Assembly (NCBI GenBank): GCA_016839995.1
Contig: JAEOTD010000079.1
Location: forward strand, 1 to 18,625
Reading direction: 5' to 3'
Source: Candidatus Hermodarchaeota archaeon
GTDB lineage: Archaea; Asgardarchaeota; Hermodarchaeia; Hermodarchaeales; Hermodarchaeaceae
DNA length: 18,625 bases
The position numbers were made by a program, and so were the translations under genes. Positions 14,038 through 18,625 of this stretch are shown one piece after another. The notes below the pieces were generated by a model, which saw only the letters and a list, made by a program, of their open reading frames with translations, did no database searches and was not told the DNA's origin. Positions within the stretch are counted from its first letter, which is position 1; each line of letters begins with the position of its first letter.

Positions 14038-15222
14038 TCATTCAAAACAAAACGCTGTACTTTGAAATTGGCTTGTGAGGGAATGCACTTGTTTTTTGAC
14101 CTGTGAAGGGTCTGCCCCTTGCAGCCGTTCAGCGATGAGTTGTGCAATTACAGGCATTTGTGCTGTTTTCATGCCGCGACGAGTGACTTCTTGGGATCCC
14201 AGGCGAACACCGGCATCAGCAATGATATCTGCTGCCTCTAGTTGAGTACACATCTGTTTTCCCTGTTCGAAGTCCTTTGTTTCTACAAGGACCTGATGTG
14301 AGCTAGTATACTCCCAATCTGCGCCAATCACAGGGATATTTCTCTGCACTAACGATTGAGCAAGCTCTTGTGAATTATCAACGACTTGTTTTGCATACGC
14401 CTTACCAAAAGCCAGTAATTCTGCTAAAGCGACTGCCAACGCAGCAACTCGATGGTGGTGGTAATTATCTACCAACACCGGGTTCGGACGCAAAGTCACA
14501 CTAACTTGCTCTGCTAAGTCCTCGTCATCTTTTACGAGTACAATTCCCCCTTGAGGGCCAAAAAAGGTCTTGTGGGTGCTTCCTAACATAATCTGAGCGC
14601 CCTCATTGAATGGATTTTGAAATTGTCCGCCGGCAATCAAACCCAAGACATGAGACCCATCATAAACGAGTGTAGTTCCCGTCTCTTGGCAGATTTTAGC
14701 AAGATCAGTGACTGGGTGTGGTTTTAGAAAAATACTCGCTCCTAAAATGACTAAACGTGGACGAACCTGTCCAATTAGCTCAATGGCACCAGGCACATCC
14801 ATCGAATATTGATCTTGGAGATATGGAAGATAGTGGACATCCAGTGGAAAACGGGCTTGAAGATTTAACGGATAGCCCCCATTATCAGAATGCGAAATGG
14901 CAATGGGATCACCTGGCTGGCACATTCCCATAATTACTGCCATTAACGAAAGATGACCGGATAATGGGCGGACATTGGCATACTTAGCCTGAAAAAGCTT
15001 CTTGGCTGCTTCGACTGCCTGTTCCTCGATTTCAACCGAATATTTCTGACCACCATACCAAAACTCATCCCAAGCGTAACGGTGACCAAAATCGGATCCA
15101 AGCATTGCCCGAACCTGTGGGCTCGTTAGATTTTCTGAGGGAATTAAGTTCAGGCATTTCTGTCTCCACAGCTCATGCTTACGAACCGTTGATTGGATTT
15201 TTTGAACCATTTTTGCAGTCAA
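14038..15222 (-). CDS. glyA: Serine hydroxymethyltransferase (archaeal type)
   Basis: This 394-residue PLP enzyme interconverts serine and glycine with transfer of a one-carbon unit to a pterin (folate or tetrahydromethanopterin, not decidable here). Visible motifs are NLIPSEN (25-31), YANVRPLSGH (81-90), the PLP-ring Asp and His in YDGSH (D188, H191) and the Schiff-base Lys in GSTHKTFFGPQGG (K218). It is shorter than bacterial GlyA (about 415-420), as is usual in archaea. The start is a TTG at 15222: GGAGTGA at 15235-15229 lies six bases before it, whereas the ATG at 15210 would be 18 bases away. Initiation at that ATG would remove only four residues. The gene diverges from the MFS transporter across 118 bases in which no convincing TATA box was seen on either strand. 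Confidence 0.94.
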   Translation of the reverse strand: MTAKMVQKIQSTVRKHELWRQKCLNLIPSENLTSPQVRAMLGSDFGHRYAWDEFWYGGQKYSVEIEEQAVEAAKKLFQAKYANVRPLSGHLSLMAVIMGMCQPGDPIAISHSDNGGYPLNLQARFPLDVHYLPYLQDQYSMDVPGAIELIGQVRPRLVILGASIFLKPHPVTDLAKICQETGTTLVYDGSHVLGLIAGGQFQNPFNEGAQIMLGSTHKTFFGPQGGIVLVKDDEDLAEQVSVTLRPNPVLVDNYHHHRVAALAVALAELLAFGKAYAKQVVDNSQELAQSLVQRNIPVIGADWEYTSSHQVLVETKDFEQGKQMCTQLEAADIIADAGVRLGSQEVTRRGMKTAQMPVIAQLIAERLQGADPSQVKKQVHSLTSQFQSTAFCFE

Positions 15223-15340
15223 GTTATGTCACTCCACTTCAAATATTAGGGAATCTCGAAACAGACCTACTAGAATCTCTGTGGTTTAACAAGCTTTTTC
15301 TACAGAAAAACCCGAAGGCTTCCTCTCTAACTAGCAGGCG

Positions 15341-16621
15341 ATGACGTTGACCGACGACCAACCTGAAAAAGAGGAGCCACTTAACCAGCAGTCTATTCGT
15401 GTGGCAAGTCTCTGGTCGTCATGGCAAATCGGTGCAAATCTGTTATGGGCTTACACAGGTGCCCTTGCCGTGGATTTGGGTGCCACTGGTGTTCAACAAA
15501 GTACTGTGACAGGTGTCCAAACTCTCGGAAATGCATCAATGCAATGGGCTTGGGGGAGTCTATCAGATCGATTTGGACGGCGTCCTTTCTTATTCCTCGG
15601 ATTACTCGCCATCGGTATGACAGCGGCCCTTATTCCCTTCGCTTTTACTGCCTGGCAGTTGATTTTGCTTCTATTGGTTCCAACAATTATTGGTAGTTCC
15701 GCAATCCCTGCGTGGAACGGATTACTCGGTGATATAACAACCTTGGAGGGACGCGGACGCTTCGTAGGAATCATCACAGCCATCGGCACCATCGCCTCAG
15801 CCATCTCCCTCGTAATTGTGGGATTCATTGCCGTATCATTTGGATTGACTGGACTAACCCAGTATCAGGTTCCCATGTATACCGCTGCAGTCGGAATGGT
15901 AATCTCTGTCATTTGTGTCTTAGTCATTACAGAAACTGTCCGCCCCTCAAAACGTCGAGTATTCGAGATCCGACAATCTATTCAGCGGACACCTAGCTTC
16001 GTCCGCTTCTTAGCTGTAAATACCCTATTTTTTGCTGCCATGGGTGCTGCTTGGCCGCTCTTTCCCATTATCACTCGTGGCGTCCTTCATATTGATTTGT
16101 TTCTGATAGCATTCTTCACCGCAGTCTTCAGTCTTAGTTCAGGGATTGCCCAGTTTACCGGCGGGTATCTGGCTGACCGGTACGGTCGAAAACCCATTAT
16201 CATCATAAGTCGAACGACAATTTTTGTGGCTCCCTTGGCTCATGCAACTGGTGCAATTACTGGAAATATTTGGTTCCTTTTACCAAGTAACATTGCAGGA
16301 GGCTTCCTCACCGGCTTGTTTATTGTCAGTAGTACAGCTTGGCTACTTGATTCCGCTCCCAAGGTCCATCGAGGAACTGTCGTAGCGCTTTTTAATTTCT
16401 TTACAGGGGTCAGTGCTTTCTGTGCAGCAATGATCTCAGGGTTTGTATTGGATTACCTGGTTCTCTTGATTCCTTATGCGACTGCGGTAATCATGATGAT
16501 GCTAACCATTGTAGTGATTCGGATCTTTGCATCACTAGGTTATTTTGCTGTAAATGAGACCTTAGTGAAAGTTCCAGCACCCACAGTCCCACAGGTTCCA
16601 GGTCCTGAAAGAGCTCCTTAA
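15341..16621 (+). CDS. Major facilitator superfamily transporter
   Basis: This 426-residue membrane protein has twelve predicted helices in two halves. MFS motif A appears in both: GSLSDRFGRR (72-81) between helices 2 and 3, and GGYLADRYGRKP (about 274-285) in the second half. A charged cytoplasmic loop (about 198-216) divides the halves, and the C-terminal tail is Pro-rich. The lack of a long central domain and the conserved motif A fit a drug/metabolite exporter or sugar/organic-acid carrier, but no substrate can be assigned. ATG 15341 has only a poor ribosome-binding site. The gene ends five bases before the converging M20 peptidase gene. Confidence 0.9.
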   Translation: MTLTDDQPEKEEPLNQQSIRVASLWSSWQIGANLLWAYTGALAVDLGATGVQQSTVTGVQTLGNASMQWAWGSLSDRFGRRPFLFLGLLAIGMTAALIPFAFTAWQLILLLLVPTIIGSSAIPAWNGLLGDITTLEGRGRFVGIITAIGTIASAISLVIVGFIAVSFGLTGLTQYQVPMYTAAVGMVISVICVLVITETVRPSKRRVFEIRQSIQRTPSFVRFLAVNTLFFAAMGAAWPLFPIITRGVLHIDLFLIAFFTAVFSLSSGIAQFTGGYLADRYGRKPIIIISRTTIFVAPLAHATGAITGNIWFLLPSNIAGGFLTGLFIVSSTAWLLDSAPKVHRGTVVALFNFFTGVSAFCAAMISGFVLDYLVLLIPYATAVIMMMLTIVVIRIFASLGYFAVNETLVKVPAPTVPQVPGPERAP

Positions 16622-16626
16622 CTACT

Positions 16627-17952
16627 TCAGGATTGATGTAAGGCACAGACTAGTTGAGTGTAGAACCTCGCAGTTAGAGGAATTGATTCAAGTTGCACAT
16701 GTTCATTTGAACCGTGGACACCGAAGCCTACAGGACCGAAATCTATTGCTTGAACTGGTCGATCAGTGAAATGGCGGGTATCACTGGCTCCACCCAATTC
16801 AATTGGATCTACTTTTTGGTCTAGTTTTGATGCAACCTTTTGAGCGGTCTGTACGAGTAGAGAATCTGTAGGAGTATTCATGAATGCCTTCCCTAATCGC
16901 ACCTTGGATTGATAAGGAATTCCTGAAAGTTTTTCAGCTAAAACGTTTTTCAGAGCCTTCTCGATTAACCCAGCCTCATTTGTCATTGCGCGTCCATCAA
17001 AATAGATCTCCCACTGGTCGTCTCGTTCATAGAGTAGATTAGGACAAAACGTGATTCCATAATCGCTCAATTGAGTGGGAAACTGTATCCGTGTAATAGG
17101 CAACAGGGCTTGAAGAAGTCTCGTGAGATTTGAATCACATATCTTCTTTTCTTGTGGTGAAGAGTGAGGATTAATTCCTTCAATTTCAAACCAATCAGGC
17201 ACAACATTGCTCTTCACATAACTCCCATCAGCTGAACTAATTTTGAAATCTGGGTTATGGAGTAAATAACTGGAAGCAGAGAGAAGGGCATGACGGTCAA
17301 CGCCTGGTTGGAAATACGCGGAGTGGCGTGATTGCCGTCCGACATAATCAGTTGTAAATCGCTGGTTCACAATTTCTCCTTGGCAGGGTTCGGGTTGTTG
17401 GGGGACCGAAACGGTGACCGAGACAGTGTTCCGTCGACGAGTCACTATTTGCATTCCCACCCCGTCTGCTGTAATTAGATAATCAGGAAAGAGCTTCTGC
17501 TTCTCAAGTTGAGCTCGTACTACTGTTGCTCCATTTTGTCCCCCAATTTCTTCATCCCCTGTCATAGCAAAGGCCACTGTGCCTTTGATTTCATGCTGCA
17601 TAATCTCTTCTGCAGACAAAAGCAAGGCTGTTGTGTTTCCTTTGTCGTCAGCTGTTCCTCGACCAAATCCCATTCCATCCCGAATTGTCAATTCAAATGG
17701 ATCTGTATCCCATCCCGGACCAATTGGGACAACGTCAAAATGGGCTAATAACAAAGTTACTGGACGACCCTTTCCGTAGGTTCCGAGAACCGAAAAAAAC
17801 CCATTCTGCTCAAGCACCTGGGCTTCAAATCCTAGATTTGCTAGAATCTCTTTTAGATAGTCAGGGCATTCACGTGTTGGATGAATTCTCTTTGGTGGGT
17901 CATTTACGGTGGGGAATCCAATCAGCTGTCGGAGGACGGAAATATAGTCCAT
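16627..17952 (-). CDS. M20-family metallopeptidase (ArgE/DapE/carboxypeptidase-like)
   Basis: This 441-residue enzyme has the full M20 metal centre: H71 and D73 in LAHFDVVP, the bridging Asp at 102 in GRGTADDKG, catalytic E134 with ligand E135 in TGDEEIGG, D163 in ITADG, and a C-terminal His in VHGSNEHV (H413 or H418). A lid/dimerisation domain fits residues about 190-320. The family includes deacetylases such as ArgE, DapE desuccinylase and dipeptidases; the residues visible do not separate these. There is no signal peptide, so it is cytoplasmic. GGAG about ten bases before ATG 17952 supports the start. It lies 15 bases downstream of the methionine aminopeptidase gene on the same strand and is probably co-transcribed, which favours a peptide-processing role. 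Confidence 0.9.
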   Translation of the reverse strand: MDYISVLRQLIGFPTVNDPPKRIHPTRECPDYLKEILANLGFEAQVLEQNGFFSVLGTYGKGRPVTLLLAHFDVVPIGPGWDTDPFELTIRDGMGFGRGTADDKGNTTALLLSAEEIMQHEIKGTVAFAMTGDEEIGGQNGATVVRAQLEKQKLFPDYLITADGVGMQIVTRRRNTVSVTVSVPQQPEPCQGEIVNQRFTTDYVGRQSRHSAYFQPGVDRHALLSASSYLLHNPDFKISSADGSYVKSNVVPDWFEIEGINPHSSPQEKKICDSNLTRLLQALLPITRIQFPTQLSDYGITFCPNLLYERDDQWEIYFDGRAMTNEAGLIEKALKNVLAEKLSGIPYQSKVRLGKAFMNTPTDSLLVQTAQKVASKLDQKVDPIELGGASDTRHFTDRPVQAIDFGPVGFGVHGSNEHVQLESIPLTARFYTQLVCALHQS

Positions 17953-17967
17953 TTCATATTCTCTCCA

Positions 17968-18625
17968 TCAAGGATGCAATGTTGTTACAGTACACCCCTG
18001 TTTTTCCACAATGATTGTGTGTTCCGCCTGCGCGATAGGGCTTCCATCCCGGAGCCCTAATACGGAATAATTGTGGATACACCCTTCTCGTGTTAGCTGG
18101 TTTAAAGTTTGCATGACTTGCCTCAGTTCCACCAGCTCAATCATCCAGCGAGATGCAAATGGAAGTTGAGCGAATTCAATTTTCATTTGACTGAACAAGG
18201 ATCGTAGTTTGGGATCCTTGGGATTCCGTTGAGGGATAAACCCAAAGATATGCCCTGGCTCCAAGTTATCTACAAGGGGATTTCGACTGTAGGTAGCAAA
18301 CGGTTCAATAGCCACAACCATATTCTTCTGTAATCGCGATGATGCAACACGATTCGCTGAATGGGTTACTGAAGGAACAGAGACTCCAGCATGAAGATTA
18401 AACTGCTCAATACTATGTCCCATTAAGTTCTCAATGGGGCGAGTTTTCATCTGATGCATAGCCGAAGAAATCGCTTTGGAAATGTTCCAAATGCGAATTC
18501 CCGCCTTGGCGGTGTTAATTGCAGCTTGCAGACCTGCCTTGGCACTATCAATGAGCCTTTGAAGATTCTCATCATAGCCGACAAGAACTGTACTGGCATT
18601 ATCGGCAACATAACCATCTACATGA
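17968..18625 (-). CDS. map: Methionine aminopeptidase type II, N-terminal part outside window
   Basis: The frame is open to the window edge, so this is the C-terminal 218 residues or so of a cytosolic enzyme that removes the initiator Met from new proteins. It starts in HVDGYVADNAST, which holds the second metal-ligand Asp; the first lies just outside. Other ligands are the His of MGHSIEQF, the Glu of VVAIEPFAT and the Glu of AEHTIIV. The insert between these Glu residues (about 18300-18100) with RNPKDPKLRSLF and the GHIFGF segment marks the archaeal/eukaryotic type II form and separates it from bacterial type I. An internal ATG at 18459 would remove essential residues and is not the start. 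The stop at 17968 is 15 bases before the M20 peptidase gene. Confidence 0.94.
   Translation of the reverse strand, partial: HVDGYVADNASTVLVGYDENLQRLIDSAKAGLQAAINTAKAGIRIWNISKAISSAMHQMKTRPIENLMGHSIEQFNLHAGVSVPSVTHSANRVASSRLQKNMVVAIEPFATYSRNPLVDNLEPGHIFGFIPQRNPKDPKLRSLFSQMKIEFAQLPFASRWMIELVELRQVMQTLNQLTREGCIHNYSVLGLRDGSPIAQAEHTIIVEKQGCTVTTLHP

Noticed and set aside
13683..14078. A 131-residue plus-strand open frame opposite the coiled-coil gene
   Set aside because: Its Ser/Gly-rich composition is the reverse reading of acidic Glu/Pro codons in the minus-strand gene, and it has no ribosome-binding site or family pattern.
15223..15340. Divergent promoters between SHMT and the MFS gene (AT-rich strings near 15241-15250 and 15282-15293)
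   Set aside because: Neither string is a good TATA match at a suitable distance from the start codons, so no box is annotated.
1..18625. CRISPR arrays, insertion sequences, long direct repeats, attachment sites
   Set aside because: None were seen on reading either strand; all genes are housekeeping or metabolic in type and there are no transposase or integrase motifs.

Overview
The window reads as a stretch of an archaeal chromosome. It holds an RNA polymerase subunit H/Rpb5 gene, an archaeal-type serine hydroxymethyltransferase, an archaeal/eukaryotic type II methionine aminopeptidase, archaeal ribosome-binding sites (GGTGA, GGAGG) and one clear archaeal TATA box. No plasmid, phage, insertion sequence, CRISPR array, tRNA or rRNA is visible. 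The RpoH protein is 188 residues and carries the N-terminal jaw domain of eukaryotic Rpb5, which ordinary archaeal RpoH (about 75-90 residues) lacks. This hints at a eukaryote-related lineage such as the Asgard archaea. The lineage is inferred and rests mainly on that one gene.

Layout. Positions 1-2329 (plus): the C-terminal part of a P-type cation ATPase, then an M29 aminopeptidase. 2345-2575 (minus): a small RAM/AsnC-like protein. 2715-3296 (plus): a cytoplasmic sulfite-oxidase-fold molybdoenzyme. 3297-3611: the one long gene-free gap, with a row of hairpins and a TATA-like box that could mark a small RNA. 3612-9315 (plus): a run of metallo-beta-lactamase hydrolase, ECF-type membrane component, MuiA/DUF4139 protein, LURP-one-like protein, RNase Z-like protein and PfkB sugar kinase. 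9324-15222 (minus): listed in transcription order, SHMT, a coiled-coil/winged-helix protein, a CorA-like channel, two CoA-transferase subunits whose genes overlap by 4 bases, and rpoH with its own promoter. 15341-16621 (plus): an MFS transporter. 16627-18625 (minus): an M20 peptidase downstream of a MetAP2 gene that runs off the window.

Functional links are loose. Peptide processing and turnover recur (MetAP2, M20 and M29 peptidases), with transport (P-type ATPase, CorA, MFS, ECF component) and one-carbon, CoA and sugar metabolism. Several proteins have altered signature residues: the beta subunit of the CoA-transferase pair lacks the catalytic Glu, the CorA protein has GMY for GMN, and the P-type ATPase has lost the usual Asn/Thr/Asp ion-binding pattern in M6.

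The observation most worth following is the full-length Rpb5-like polymerase subunit, encoded away from the usual rpoH-rpoB cluster. Next are the Glu-less CoA-transferase homologue, the coiled-coil/winged-helix protein and the possible small RNA at 3300-3495. All assignments were made by reading the sequence; no database search was run.
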